Below are positions 51,474-59,300 of a DNA stretch of 64,000 nt, piece by piece. Position numbers and translations under genes: made by a program. Every line of letters starts with the position of its first letter. Within the stretch, counting starts at the first letter, position 1. The notes beneath the pieces are model-generated. The model saw only the letters and a list, made by a program, of their open reading frames with translations. It ran no database searches and was not told the origin of the DNA. The stretch spans positions 1 to 64,000 of the forward strand of contig DATIDG010000007.1 of the NCBI GenBank assembly GCA_035456405.1, written 5' to 3'. The stretch is from JAGVSZ01 sp035456405 (GTDB lineage Bacteria; Pseudomonadota; Gammaproteobacteria; Burkholderiales; SG8-39).

Positions 51474-51656
51474 ATGTTCAAATGGGCCGCCGTGACGTTC
51501 GGGATCGGCATGCTGATCATCCTCGCCGAATGGAACATGGCGCGGAAGAAGAAGGAGGGCGTGACCTGGACCGACAAGAAGCGGATGACCGGCATCTTCT
51601 GGATCTCGGTCGCGTTGGCGGCGCTCGTCGCCGCCCTGATCTGGATGGCTGACTGA
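51474..51656 (+). CDS. Small two-helix membrane protein (60 aa)
   Basis: FKWAAVTFGIGMLIILAEWN, a basic loop (ARKKKEGVTWTDKKR), then GIFWISVALAALVAALIWMA. Preceded by AAGGGGAACCGCC and a TAGAAT -10-like box ~33 nt upstream, both good evidence for expression. Family not recognised. The luciferase-like gene follows 14 nt later and is probably co-transcribed. Confidence 0.75.
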   Translation: MFKWAAVTFGIGMLIILAEWNMARKKKEGVTWTDKKRMTGIFWISVALAALVAALIWMAD

Positions 51657-51670
51657 GCGCCGCGGCGCGG

Positions 51671-52672
51671 ATGCGTCTCGGCGTCCTCGACCAGAGCCCG
51701 GTCATCAGCGGGCACACGCCCGCGCAGGCCATCGCGGAGACGGTGGCGCTCGCCGAGGCCGCCGAGCGGCTCGGCTACTCGCGCTACTGGCTCGCCGAGC
51801 ACCACGCGATCGCGGCGCTGGCCGACCCCTGCCCCGAGATCCTCCTCGCGCGCATCGCGGCCGCGACGCGGCGCATCCGGGTCGGCACCGGCGGCGTGCT
51901 CCTGCCGTACTACAGCGCGCTCAAGGTCGCCGAGGTCTTCCGCATGCTTGAGGCGCTGTTTCCCGGGCGCATCGACCTGGGGATTGGCCGCGCGCCGGGC
52001 GGCGACCAGCTGACCGCGCAGGCCCTCTCGCGCGGCCACTACACGTTCGCGGACGACTTCCCGGAACAGGTTCGCGATCTCGTCGGGTTCCTCGACGCGA
52101 CCGTCCCCGCCGCGCACCCCTTCGCGCGGGTGAAAGCGATGCCGGCCGGCGACACCGCGCCGGAGATCTGGCTGCTCGGCTCCTCCGACTACAGCGGCGG
52201 GCTCGCCGCGCTCCTCGGCCTGCGCTTCGCGTTCGCGCACTTCATCACCGCGCAGGGCGGCGACGCGGTGATGCAGACCTACAAGTCGGAGTTCATGCCG
52301 TCGGCGCGCGAAGGCGCCCCGCACGCGCTGCTTTGCGTCTTCGCGATCTGCGCCGAGACGGGCGCCGAGGCGGAGCGTCTGGCCCGGTCGATCGACCTGC
52401 GCCGGCTGCACATGGCGCTCGGCGTCGACGCGCCCGTGCCGACCTACGAGGAGGCGGCGGCGCGGAAGTACGACGAGCGCGAGTCGGCCTACATCCGCTC
52501 GCAGCGCGCGCGCGTGGTGCTCGGCGATCCACCCGCGGTGTGCACCCGGCTACTCCGGCTGGCGGAGCAGTATGCCGCCGACGAGCTGATGATCATCACC
52601 ATCACCGGTGACTACGCGAGCCGGCGGCGCTCGTACGAGCTGATCGCCGGGGAATTCCGGCTGGGTCGCTGA
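51671..52672 (+). CDS. LLM-class flavin-dependent oxidoreductase (luciferase-like)
   Basis: 333 residues, F420/FMN TIM-barrel. MRLGVLDQSPVISGHTPAQA, YSRYWLAEHHAIAALADPCP, IRVGTGGVLLPYYSALKVAE, FPGRIDLGIGRAPGGDQLTA and IWLLGSSDYSGGLAALLGLR are typical of the MsnO8-type LLM oxidoreductases. Monooxygenase or reductase; substrate unknown. Its C-terminal coding and the following antisense tautomerase end are duplicated at 53.4 kb. Confidence 0.92.
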   Translation: MRLGVLDQSPVISGHTPAQAIAETVALAEAAERLGYSRYWLAEHHAIAALADPCPEILLARIAAATRRIRVGTGGVLLPYYSALKVAEVFRMLEALFPGRIDLGIGRAPGGDQLTAQALSRGHYTFADDFPEQVRDLVGFLDATVPAAHPFARVKAMPAGDTAPEIWLLGSSDYSGGLAALLGLRFAFAHFITAQGGDAVMQTYKSEFMPSAREGAPHALLCVFAICAETGAEAERLARSIDLRRLHMALGVDAPVPTYEEAAARKYDERESAYIRSQRARVVLGDPPAVCTRLLRLAEQYAADELMIITITGDYASRRRSYELIAGEFRLGR

Positions 52673-52790
52673 CGTCCCACTCGACGGACGCGAGGCGCGC
52701 GCGTGGCGCTGCGCCTGGGTGACCCCCGCGGACCCCCATGCATCGCCCGGCACTTCGTGCACGTGCACGTAGCTCGCCTCGTGCACATCG
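52560..52790. repeat. Partial duplication, copy A (luciferase-like 3' end plus tautomerase 3' end)
   Basis: Direct repeat of 53411-53640, with clear identity over about 230 nt, e.g. GAGCCGGCGGCGCTCGTACG and CTTCGTGCACGTGCAC in both. The copies have diverged by substitutions and a few small indels, so the event is not recent. Confidence 0.8.
52676..52786 (-). pseudogene. C-terminal stub of a tautomerase gene
   Basis: Minus-strand reading HEASYVHVHEVPGDAWGSAG then VTQAQRHA matches the tail of the intact tautomerase at 53455-53937 (HEASYVHVHEVSADAWGYAG). The N-terminal two thirds are missing. It faces the end of the luciferase-like gene exactly as in the second copy. Confidence 0.7.
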
Positions 52791-52886
52791 TTCGAGTACT
52801 CGTCCAGACGGGCTAGAGCGAAGACCCGATTTCACTAGAGAACGCTTGCGCGTAGATGTCGCCTTCTGGAATGGAGGACGCAAGCC

Positions 52887-53162
52887 ATGAAAGACATCGT
52901 GCCGATTCCGGCCGCACTGTCGCTGATTGCCGGCTTGACGGTGTTTCTCGTCTCGAAAGACCGCGCAGCTCGCGCGTTGGTAAGTCTGTCCGTCGTTGCG
53001 TTTGCCGTGAGCCTGCTGATTGGATCGATTTGGGGCTCGCGGATGAGGTTTGAGGCTGAGCAATACTTGCTCAGTGAGAGGTACCTGGCGTACCGTGCAT
53101 CGGTTGAAGCCAAGGTCCAGGAAGCCAGAAGGAAGCTTGGTCTCCCTGACGAAAAGAACTAA
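52887..53162 (+). CDS. Small membrane protein, lower GC than neighbours
   Basis: 91 residues: two hydrophobic helices (IVPIPAALSLIAGLTVFLVS; ALVSLSVVAFAVSLLIGSIW) then a charged helical tail (EAKVQEARRKLGLPDEKN). GGAGGACGCAAGCC ribosome binding site. Codon use and base composition are visibly less GC-rich than the surroundings, and the gene sits between the two copies of a duplication, which suggests it came with the inserted segment. No family recognised. Confidence 0.7.
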   Translation: MKDIVPIPAALSLIAGLTVFLVSKDRAARALVSLSVVAFAVSLLIGSIWGSRMRFEAEQYLLSERYLAYRASVEAKVQEARRKLGLPDEKN

Positions 53163-53201
53163 AGAAGGAAGGCTCAGGCCGGTGGCCGGCATCCTTCTTT
53201 C
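53162..53201 (+). terminator. Rho-independent terminator after the small membrane gene
   Basis: Outer 9-bp stem AAAGAAGGA/TCCTTCTTT with an inner GCCGG/CCGGC stem; the right arm supplies the T-rich end. It begins at the gene's stop codon. Confidence 0.65.
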
Positions 53202-53378
53202 AGGGCAGCTTCTGGCCGCGCAAGCCAGCGTCGCGATGGTCCTGGCGCGCAATTATGGCGAGCCGCCGCGTGCGCTCGGCATCGTCAACGCCCCGCAGTC
53301 CCGCAACGTCGATCGCCACGACGTCGGCCTCCGACGCTGGCGCCGTGACCGTCGCGCACGCCGCGACGACGCGGCTCC

Positions 53379-53525
53379 ATGCTGCCCACGGTGCGCGCCC
53401 GGCTGCTCGAGCTCGCGAGGCAGTACGCCGCCCACGAGCCGATGATCATTACCATCACCGGCGACTCCGCGAGCCGGCGGCGCTCGTACGAGCTGATCGC
53501 CGAGGAATTCCGGCTGGGTCGGTGA
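53379..53525 (+). pseudogene. C-terminal stub of a luciferase-like monooxygenase
   Basis: 48 codons, PTVRARLLELARQYAAHEPM then IITITGDSASRRRSYELIAE and EFRLGR, nearly identical over its last 30 residues to the end of the intact gene at 51671-52672. The upstream part differs (TVRARLLELARQ versus AVCTRLLRLAEQ), so the source was a paralogue or a diverged copy. Confidence 0.75.
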
Positions 53526-53640
53526 CCTCCTGCTCGACCGGCGCGAGGCGCGCGGCGTGGCGCTGCGCCTGCGTGACGCCGGCGTACCCCCAGGCATCTG
53601 CGGACACTTCGTGCACGTGCACATAGCTCGCCTCGTGCAC
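53411..53640. repeat. Partial duplication, copy B
   Basis: Second copy of the segment at 52560-52790, here continuing into the complete tautomerase gene on the minus strand. Confidence 0.8.
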
Positions 53641-53937
53641 GGCGCCGAGCAGCTCGCGCATGCGTGCGAAGACCGCGGCGATGTAGCGCGCCTTCTCGTC
53701 GTGGCTATTGGTCCCGGCCGTCACGCGCACGTCGAGGAAGAAGCTCGCGCGGCGCGCAGTCGCGAGGCTCTCCCCGCCGACGAACCATTGCGCATCGGGG
53801 ACGTGACCGACCGCGACCGAGGTGAGCCGGCGGTCCTTACGGAGCACGTCCGCGGTGAGCTCGGTCAGCGCATCGGCGATCGCCGCGTCGCGGGTGACAT
53901 CGGGCGCAGCGCTAAGAAGGACCGTCAGGATCGGCAT
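53455..53937 (-). CDS. Tautomerase-family protein (4-oxalocrotonate tautomerase-like)
   Basis: 160 residues with the catalytic N-terminal proline (MPILTVLLSAAPDV). Contains two fused tautomerase beta-alpha-beta units: RLTSVAVGHVPDAQWFVGGE and ASFFLDVRVTAGTNSHDEKA. The last ~30 codons run antisense through the luciferase-like stub, so the natural end was probably altered by the rearrangement. Substrate unknown; such proteins interconvert enol/keto acids. The small gene upstream (53947-54144) is 9 nt away. Confidence 0.82.
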   Translation of the reverse strand: MPILTVLLSAAPDVTRDAAIADALTELTADVLRKDRRLTSVAVGHVPDAQWFVGGESLATARRASFFLDVRVTAGTNSHDEKARYIAAVFARMRELLGAVHEASYVHVHEVSADAWGYAGVTQAQRHAARLAPVEQEVTDPAGIPRRSARTSAAGSRSRR

Positions 53938-53946
53938 TTGGCCCTC

Positions 53947-54144
53947 TTAGCAGCACTGCCCGACCGGGCCGTTCGGCGCGCGCGTGGAGCGCAGGGCGCC
54001 GCGGATCCACGCGACCGCCCGGGCGAGATAGCCGTGGACGGCTTCCGAACGCATCCGACGGGCGCGCGCCATGTGCCTCGCGATCTCCTCCGGCTCCGGC
54101 TGCGCACCGCTGACGCGGCTGTAGAATATATGATCGTTTCGCAT
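53947..54144 (-). CDS. Small protein of unknown function (65 aa, RSP_7527-like)
   Basis: MRNDHIFYSRVSGAQPEPEE, then IARHMARARRMRSEAVHGYL and a basic tail ending GQCC. The ARRMRSEA-type amphipathic helix resembles small alphaproteobacterial/betaproteobacterial proteins with the RSP_7527 name. ATG 54144 is preceded by AGGAGACTTGCCC, a strong site, which makes it a real gene in my view. Next to the tautomerase gene on the same strand. Confidence 0.6.
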   Translation of the reverse strand: MRNDHIFYSRVSGAQPEPEEIARHMARARRMRSEAVHGYLARAVAWIRGALRSTRAPNGPVGQCC

Positions 54145-54416
54145 GGGCAAGTCTCCTGTTCCCGTTTGACTGTGCGTTGCACTCTACTGGGACACGGAGG
54201 CCGTGTGAAACGAGATTTCCGCAAACTATGGATGCGCCATGCGCATTCATAGATGCGGCGCGTTGATAGTGCCGGATGCGTACGGCACAGCGGCGCGAAC
54301 TCAATGCATTGGAATTGCAGATCTTGCTCGCGAATCACGTGCGCGCAAGAACGACGGGATCCGGCCCAGGAGCGGACGTGTTTAGACGGCCGAGCTGGCG
54401 CGATCTTCCTAAGACC

Positions 54417-54848
54417 TCAGGCGTGCCGGCGGATGTGCTTTCGCCTTTGCACTTCGGATACAAACTCCTCTAGTTCAGGGTCGAGGGCCTTTCGCGCTGA
54501 GACCATTCCGACTGGCCGGCTGTTCTCAATCACCGGAGCGTGCCGAAAGCCGTGCTCGTACATCATGAGCATCGCGTATCCGAACGATTCGTCTGGGGCG
54601 ACAGTTTTTGGGTCGGGTGTCATCACCTCGGCCAGGCGGGTGGTGTGGGCGTCGCGCTCCTTTGCGATAACGCGATAGACCGCGTCGCGTTCGGTGAAAA
54701 TTCCGACCAGACGCCCGTCTTCCACGACCATCACTGCACTGATCTTCCTCTTCGCCATCAGCTTGGCGGCCTTGCTGACGCTGGTTTCGGGAGGCGCAAT
54801 CAGAATTCTCTTGCGCTCCATGACGCTTCGGATCGGTAGACCATACAT
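54417..54848 (-). CDS. CBS-domain pair protein
   Basis: 143 residues, two CBS domains: IRSVMERKRILIAPPETSVS with AAKLMAKRKISAVMVVEDGR and VGIFTERDAVYRVIA; then LAEVMTPDPKTVAPDESFGY with EHGFRHAPVIENSRPVGMVS. Binds adenine nucleotides and senses energy or redox state in other proteins; here stand-alone. ATG 54848 after GAGGCACGAGCA. The 272 nt between it and the small gene at 53947-54144 contain only short, unsupported frames. Confidence 0.9.
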   Translation of the reverse strand: MYGLPIRSVMERKRILIAPPETSVSKAAKLMAKRKISAVMVVEDGRLVGIFTERDAVYRVIAKERDAHTTRLAEVMTPDPKTVAPDESFGYAMLMMYEHGFRHAPVIENSRPVGMVSARKALDPELEEFVSEVQRRKHIRRHA

Positions 54849-55101
54849 TGCTCGTGCCTCCTCGAGGCTGGAGTCGGCTAAAGCTAGCCAAAGCGCAGTC
54901 TTCGGCTCTTGATGGTGATCAAGAATGTTCCTCCTGCGTCGGTTTCCGACCGCTCACGAGCCTCAAAAAGTCGTGGTGCCGATTACTGAGAGCTGGTGGA
55001 CTATCGAACGGCTGGATACGGCCCTATGGCGATGAAGAAGATTTGATGGACGTCGGCTTCGGGGTGGATTTCGGACGGTCGCTCCAATCACCTTGTGTCA
55101 G

Positions 55102-55130
55102 AGCCCGCCGCGTGCGGGCTTTGTCCTTTT
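55102..55130 (+). terminator. Rho-independent terminator
   Basis: Stem AGCCCGC/GCGGGCT with 5-nt loop followed by TTGTCCTTTTC, plus strand. The only upstream plus-strand candidate is the 36-codon frame, so it may be a leftover from a lost gene. Confidence 0.6.
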
Positions 55131-55295
55131 CTTGGTCCGCCCCTACCCCCGCTCCCACCACCCGCAGGGGAATACAACCACCAGACGGTGCTGGTCGCAC
55201 CACAGGTGAACGTCATCGGCTAAGCGATCGAGTAGCAGCAGGTTCGGCAGTCCCAGTCCAAGGAACCTCTCCACTGACTGAAGTAGCCTTCGCCC

Positions 55296-55460
55296 ATGAC
55301 GCAAGGCTATGGCGCCCGGTGGCTTTCTACGCGAGCCTGCGCGCCCGCCGTGTTGCTTGCCGGCCTCTATGCATTCCGGCTCTCGCCGCCCCCTGAACCA
55401 TTGAGGGCCGCGTGGTGGGCGTCTCCGACGGTGAAATGTTCACGGTGCTCGACTGCATCG
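55296..55460 (+). pseudogene. Thermonuclease (SNase)-like gene remnant with frameshift
   Basis: ATG 55296 opens a signal-peptide-like frame (ARWLSTRACAPAVLLAGLYA). About 37 codons later a different frame reads TIEGRVVGVSDGEMFTVLD, which is the canonical N-terminus of secreted SNase-family nucleases (xGRVVxVSDGDTxTVLD). The frames do not join and the catalytic core is absent, so this is a frameshifted, truncated pseudogene. Confidence 0.5.
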
Positions 55461-55590
55461 CGAGCCACATCCTCGCTTTCGCGGGCAATTGCCAGGTGGT
55501 GTGGTGGTTCGAGAGCGCGAGCGTCTCGGAGACAAGGCGGACATTTCGCATCGCCTGCGTTACCGTCCGCGGATGGCCTGAAAGGTTGTG

Positions 55591-56214
55591 CTAGACGACG
55601 CGCGCCAGGTCGTTCGCAAGCCGCGCCGCGGCGTCGTTCATGACGCCGTACACGCTTCCCGCAAGGCGCTCCCGCAGCGGAGTGAGTAGCGCCGGCAATC
55701 GGACCGAGCGACTTAGGGCATGCGTCTCCAGCGCATACAGCCGCAGGATGTCGTACAAAAGCCGCTCGAGCTCAGGTTTCGGATAGGAGGCCCGCAGGGC
55801 GCCACGCAACCCGGGCTCGGTCTGCCACGCGTCGAGAATCCGATACCCCGCCCCAAGTAGCCGCTCCATGCGCTCTGCCCTTACCGGCACGACGTCCTCG
55901 TAACGGATCGCGACCCGGACCGGAAGCACGCCGATCCGATCGAGGAACGCCTGATCGATTCCTTTGGCAGCCTCGAGGAGTTTGTGGAGGGCTTCTCGGC
56001 CGGGCGGGGAGCCGGCGGCGAGCGCGTCGCCGGCGGCGCGAATCACGAGCGAATCCTTGCGAACCTCCTTCGCAACATTCATGACCAGGACCCACTCGAG
56101 GTGGGAGAGCGCGAGACGCACCGGCAAGTGCGCGCGCAGCGCCGCGACGGTGCGCCGGCTGAACGTCCCTAGGATCCGGCGGTTCAGCCCCGCGAGAACG
56201 CGTGCCCGATCCAT
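55591..56214 (-). CDS. Protein of unknown function (207 aa)
   Basis: Arg/Leu/Ala-rich, mostly helical, no signal peptide or transmembrane segment. Recognisable stretches: MDRARVLAGLNRRILGTFSR, VLPVRVAIRYEDVVPVRAER, ERLLYDILRLYALETHALSR, GVMNDAAARLANDLARVV. I know no family. It starts ATG 56214, 58 nt after the UbiE-like methyltransferase stop, so the two are probably co-transcribed. Confidence 0.65.
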   Translation of the reverse strand: MDRARVLAGLNRRILGTFSRRTVAALRAHLPVRLALSHLEWVLVMNVAKEVRKDSLVIRAAGDALAAGSPPGREALHKLLEAAKGIDQAFLDRIGVLPVRVAIRYEDVVPVRAERMERLLGAGYRILDAWQTEPGLRGALRASYPKPELERLLYDILRLYALETHALSRSVRLPALLTPLRERLAGSVYGVMNDAAARLANDLARVV

Positions 56215-56272
56215 GGGCGTACTGCCGCAGACCGCGCAAACCCGAAGCCGGCTCGCGCGAGCGCGAAGGCCT

Positions 56273-57034
56273 TCAATCCGCCTGCGGCTTGGCCGCGCTG
56301 TGAAAGCCGATCATTCCCGCGATCAGCGAATTGGCCTCAACGTCGCGGTAGCCGAGCTCGCGCAGCACCGCTGAGAGCTCGTCGGCTGAATAGAACATCT
56401 CAAGGGCGTTAATGAAGTATTTCTTGCAATTTAGCGCCGCCGGGCCGCTGCGGAACAGGAAGCCGGTGACCGCGAGACAGGCGCGCAGATAGGCGTAATA
56501 AGTCTTCTCGACGAACCGATTGCCCGGCCGCAGCATGTCGCAGTGATAGAAATGTCCACCCGGCTTTAGGACGCGGTGGATCTCCCCGAAGACCCGTCTG
56601 ACGCGAATATGGCGCGAAGCCCACTGCAGGGTGACGCTGTCGAAGTGATTATCCGGAAACGGCAGCTCGTGGACGTCTCCGATCACGCTCGCGATCCGAA
56701 ACCCTTTCGCCTGCGCACGTTGCCGGCCCACCTCCTGCATTGCGGCGCTGCGGTCCATCGCATGCACCTCCAGGCTCGGCTCGCGCTCGAGCAGCGCGAT
56801 GCCGACTGCGTTGGTGCCGGCGCACACATCAAGCACCCGCTGGCCAGGCCGCACGTCGATGGTCGCCATGAAGCTGCCCAGGAACCAGTTCCAGAGCCCG
56901 AGGCTCGCCACGTGGTTCGCGCGGTCGTAATAAGGAGCGACGTCGGCGAACACCTGGTCCAGCTCCTGCGTCCAGACTGCGTTGAAGCGCTGCTCGCGTG
57001 CGTATTCGCGGGTGCTGATCGGCGGTGGACTCAT
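56273..57034 (-). CDS. SAM-dependent methyltransferase (UbiE/MenG-like)
   Basis: 253 residues from ATG 57034; a longer form from 57094 adds a Cys-rich stretch without family resemblance. UbiE features: VFADVAPYYDRANHVASLGL, motif I VLDVCAGTNAVGIALLERE, MDRSAAMQ, GDVHELPFPDNHFDSVTLQW, and FGEIHRVLKPGGHFYHCDML. C-methyltransferase of a quinone or related lipid is likely; the usual GDALNLPF glycine-rich order is slightly altered (CAGTN instead of AGGTG), so the substrate may differ from ubiquinone. In an apparent operon with the unknown 207-aa gene. Confidence 0.85.
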   Translation of the reverse strand: MSPPPISTREYAREQRFNAVWTQELDQVFADVAPYYDRANHVASLGLWNWFLGSFMATIDVRPGQRVLDVCAGTNAVGIALLEREPSLEVHAMDRSAAMQEVGRQRAQAKGFRIASVIGDVHELPFPDNHFDSVTLQWASRHIRVRRVFGEIHRVLKPGGHFYHCDMLRPGNRFVEKTYYAYLRACLAVTGFLFRSGPAALNCKKYFINALEMFYSADELSAVLRELGYRDVEANSLIAGMIGFHSAAKPQAD

Positions 57035-57221
57035 CGGCTTGGGTCCCCAATTTTCGGCGCGGGTCGGACATGGACACAAACCGCACCCGTTCAACTTGCG
57101 TCAACATATGGTGCGCGCCCCTTGCTGTCAATCGGCGCCCTCGACGAGAGAGGTGTCACCTTCCGCTGGGCCTGTGCGGAGCCGAAACGCTACGCATCCG
57201 GCGACGCGTGCAGATGCTTGA

Positions 57222-58922
57222 CTATCGGGCGACGGGCTGATCGAACAAGTGCGTCGGCGTCGCCATGACCCCGTTGCGACCAGCCTCCTTGGCTGCGTAG
57301 AGCGCACGATCGGCGCGCTCGAGCAGCTCTTGGAATGTGTGGTTTGGCCCGGGCGCCAGCTGCGCGACACCGATGCTCGAAGTGACCCGACCGAACGGAG
57401 AGGCGCCGTGCGGGATACCCAGCGCAGCGATTGCCGCCACCACGCGCCGGGCAACGTCGAGCGCGCCGTCCGTGTAGGTGTCCGGCAGCAGCACCACGAA
57501 CTCGTCGCCGCCATAGCGCGCGGCGAGGTCCGCCGGGCGCTGCAGCGATTGCCCGACTGCCTGGCCGACAGCGGCAAGGCAGTCGTCGCCGGCGCGATGG
57601 CCGTGGAAGTCGTTGTAGGACTTGAAGTAGTCGACATCGATGAACAGCACTGTCAGCGACCTATGGTCCCGACGCGCGCGCTCCCACTCCGTGGCGCAGA
57701 CGATGTCAAAGTGGCGGCGGTTATGGAGGCCGGTGAGCGGGTCAATGATGGTGAGCGCAAGTAGTTCGTCCTGCAGGCGCCGGTTTTCCTCCAGTTGCTG
57801 GCGCAGACGCCAACTGACGCGATAGAAGCGACGTGCAATCCAGGTGACCACCGCCAAGACGAGGGCGCCGGCTGCAAGCACCCACAGCAGCCAGCGCAAG
57901 TCGGTCGGCTGCGGGGGATGGTAGATCAGCCCGCGGATGTCGATGTCGGCGCCTCCCGGTGCAAGGCCGAGTTCGCGGTACACGTCAAAGATGTGCTGCC
58001 AGCGGCCGACGTGCGTGTGGCCGAGCTCGACAAGATCCGAGCGCACCAGTGGCATCATGCGTTCGGCTTCAAAGCGCAGTTTCTCCACAGGGAGGTCAGG
58101 CGCGTACTTCGCGTGAATGATTGCAGAGATCTCCTCCTGATGCGCGAGGGCATACCCCCAGCCGCGCAGGCTCGCCGTGCGGAATGCCTCCACCCATTGC
58201 GGGTGCCTCGCCACCATTGCACGGGTGGTGAACAGCGTGTCGCCGTAAAAGTCCACGCCGCTGGAACGAGGCGTGAACTGGCTGTATCGCCCACCCGATT
58301 GCTGCAGGTAGTAGCTCTCGTCGGTCTCGTAGCCCGCGAGCGCGTCGACGCGCCCCCGCACCAGGGTGTCAACACTGTAGTCATGCTGCACGAGTTGCAG
58401 TCGGTCGACTGGCACCTGCTCGCGCTGCAGGTACGCGAAAATTTCGGTTTCCCACGACGCGAGCGCCACCTTGCGGCCCGCGAGGTCGCGCACGGTATTG
58501 ATGCCGGCGTCGCGGCGCACGAACAAAGTGAGTGGTGAGTGCTGGAAGATGGAGGCAAGCACGACAACAGGGTCGCCTTTAGCGTAGCGCAACACCAGTT
58601 CCGAGGACGCGACGCCGAAGTCGGCTCCGCCCTTTAGGACGGCCTCAACAGGATCGGTGCCGGGGGTTGCCGGAATGATCGTCACGGCGAAACCGGCCTC
58701 TCGGTAATAGCCCTTCTCGAGTGCCGTGTAGAAGCCGGCGAACTGGAACTGGTGACGCCACTTGAGTTGCAGGCGCACCGGTATAGCGTCGCCGGAAGAC
58801 GTATCGGCCGCCCAGACGGTGGGCGTGACGACGAGCAAAGTGATGAAGGATATGACAACGGCCAGTTCAGCACGCCACATCGCCTTACTGGTCCTGGTTG
58901 GTCGGGCATGTCCGTCGCTCAT
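57222..58922 (-). CDS. Periplasmic NMT1/THI5-like sensor fused to a diguanylate cyclase (GGDEF)
   Basis: 566 residues. Signal/anchor, then an NMT1/THI5-like substrate-binding domain (LKWRHQFQFAGFYTALEKGY, ADFGVASSELVLRYAKGDPV), one transmembrane helix (WLLWVLAAGALVLAVVTWIA), and a C-terminal GGDEF domain with TIIDPLTGLHNRRHFDIVCA and intact GGDEF at residues ~471-475. It makes c-di-GMP in response to a periplasmic ligand. ATG 58922; longer openings upstream lack coding character. Only 379 nt from a plus-strand EAL gene. Confidence 0.92.
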   Translation of the reverse strand: MSDGHARPTRTSKAMWRAELAVVISFITLLVVTPTVWAADTSSGDAIPVRLQLKWRHQFQFAGFYTALEKGYYREAGFAVTIIPATPGTDPVEAVLKGGADFGVASSELVLRYAKGDPVVVLASIFQHSPLTLFVRRDAGINTVRDLAGRKVALASWETEIFAYLQREQVPVDRLQLVQHDYSVDTLVRGRVDALAGYETDESYYLQQSGGRYSQFTPRSSGVDFYGDTLFTTRAMVARHPQWVEAFRTASLRGWGYALAHQEEISAIIHAKYAPDLPVEKLRFEAERMMPLVRSDLVELGHTHVGRWQHIFDVYRELGLAPGGADIDIRGLIYHPPQPTDLRWLLWVLAAGALVLAVVTWIARRFYRVSWRLRQQLEENRRLQDELLALTIIDPLTGLHNRRHFDIVCATEWERARRDHRSLTVLFIDVDYFKSYNDFHGHRAGDDCLAAVGQAVGQSLQRPADLAARYGGDEFVVLLPDTYTDGALDVARRVVAAIAALGIPHGASPFGRVTSSIGVAQLAPGPNHTFQELLERADRALYAAKEAGRNGVMATPTHLFDQPVAR

Positions 58923-59300
58923 GCGGGTCGTCTTCTCCGGGCGGGGCGCATTGTAGTCTCCGCGGGCGACCGGCTCCTCATAGGGTCGACGAGGGTGCGT
59001 GATCCGAGGCGATCTGGCGGCAGTTCCATCGTGGTAACGATTGATCGCGCTGGGCGGAGCTGCCCGGGCCCGTTCTAAGAACAGATTTCGCCTCCGTCGG
59101 CTGATCGGAGCCAAGCCGCAAACCGCTGATCGCAGTCTTGTCGAAATTGCTTGATTGCCCCCGTCTGCTTGGAAGAACAGCGACCGGCTGCTTGGTCGAT
59201 TCGTCGAAAGACTCGGTTCGTGTTGACGCGATGAAAGAATGAGAGCCCTTCTGGAGCGCGCAGCTCGCTTCAAGCCGAGGGCAGTACACGGAGAAGTTGA
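58923..59300. other. Intergenic, no gene seen
   Basis: 378 nt between the GGDEF and EAL genes. Open frames here show no ribosome binding site or protein-like composition, and no clear promoter hexamers or hairpins stand out. It is presumably the divergent control region plus the lost 5' part of the EAL gene. Confidence 0.4.

Larger units (their letters stand above)
54849..55590. other. Intergenic with gene remnants
   Basis: 742 nt without an intact gene. It contains a possible 36-codon frame at 54925-55035 (VVVPITESWWTIERLDTALW), a rho-independent terminator at 55102-55130, and a broken thermonuclease-like gene from 55296. Base composition is somewhat lower in GC than the flanks. Confidence 0.5.

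Noticed and set aside
52602..53252. 216-codon minus-strand frame across the small membrane gene
   Set aside because: Antisense to a gene with a good ribosome binding site and terminator; composition is that of a shadow.
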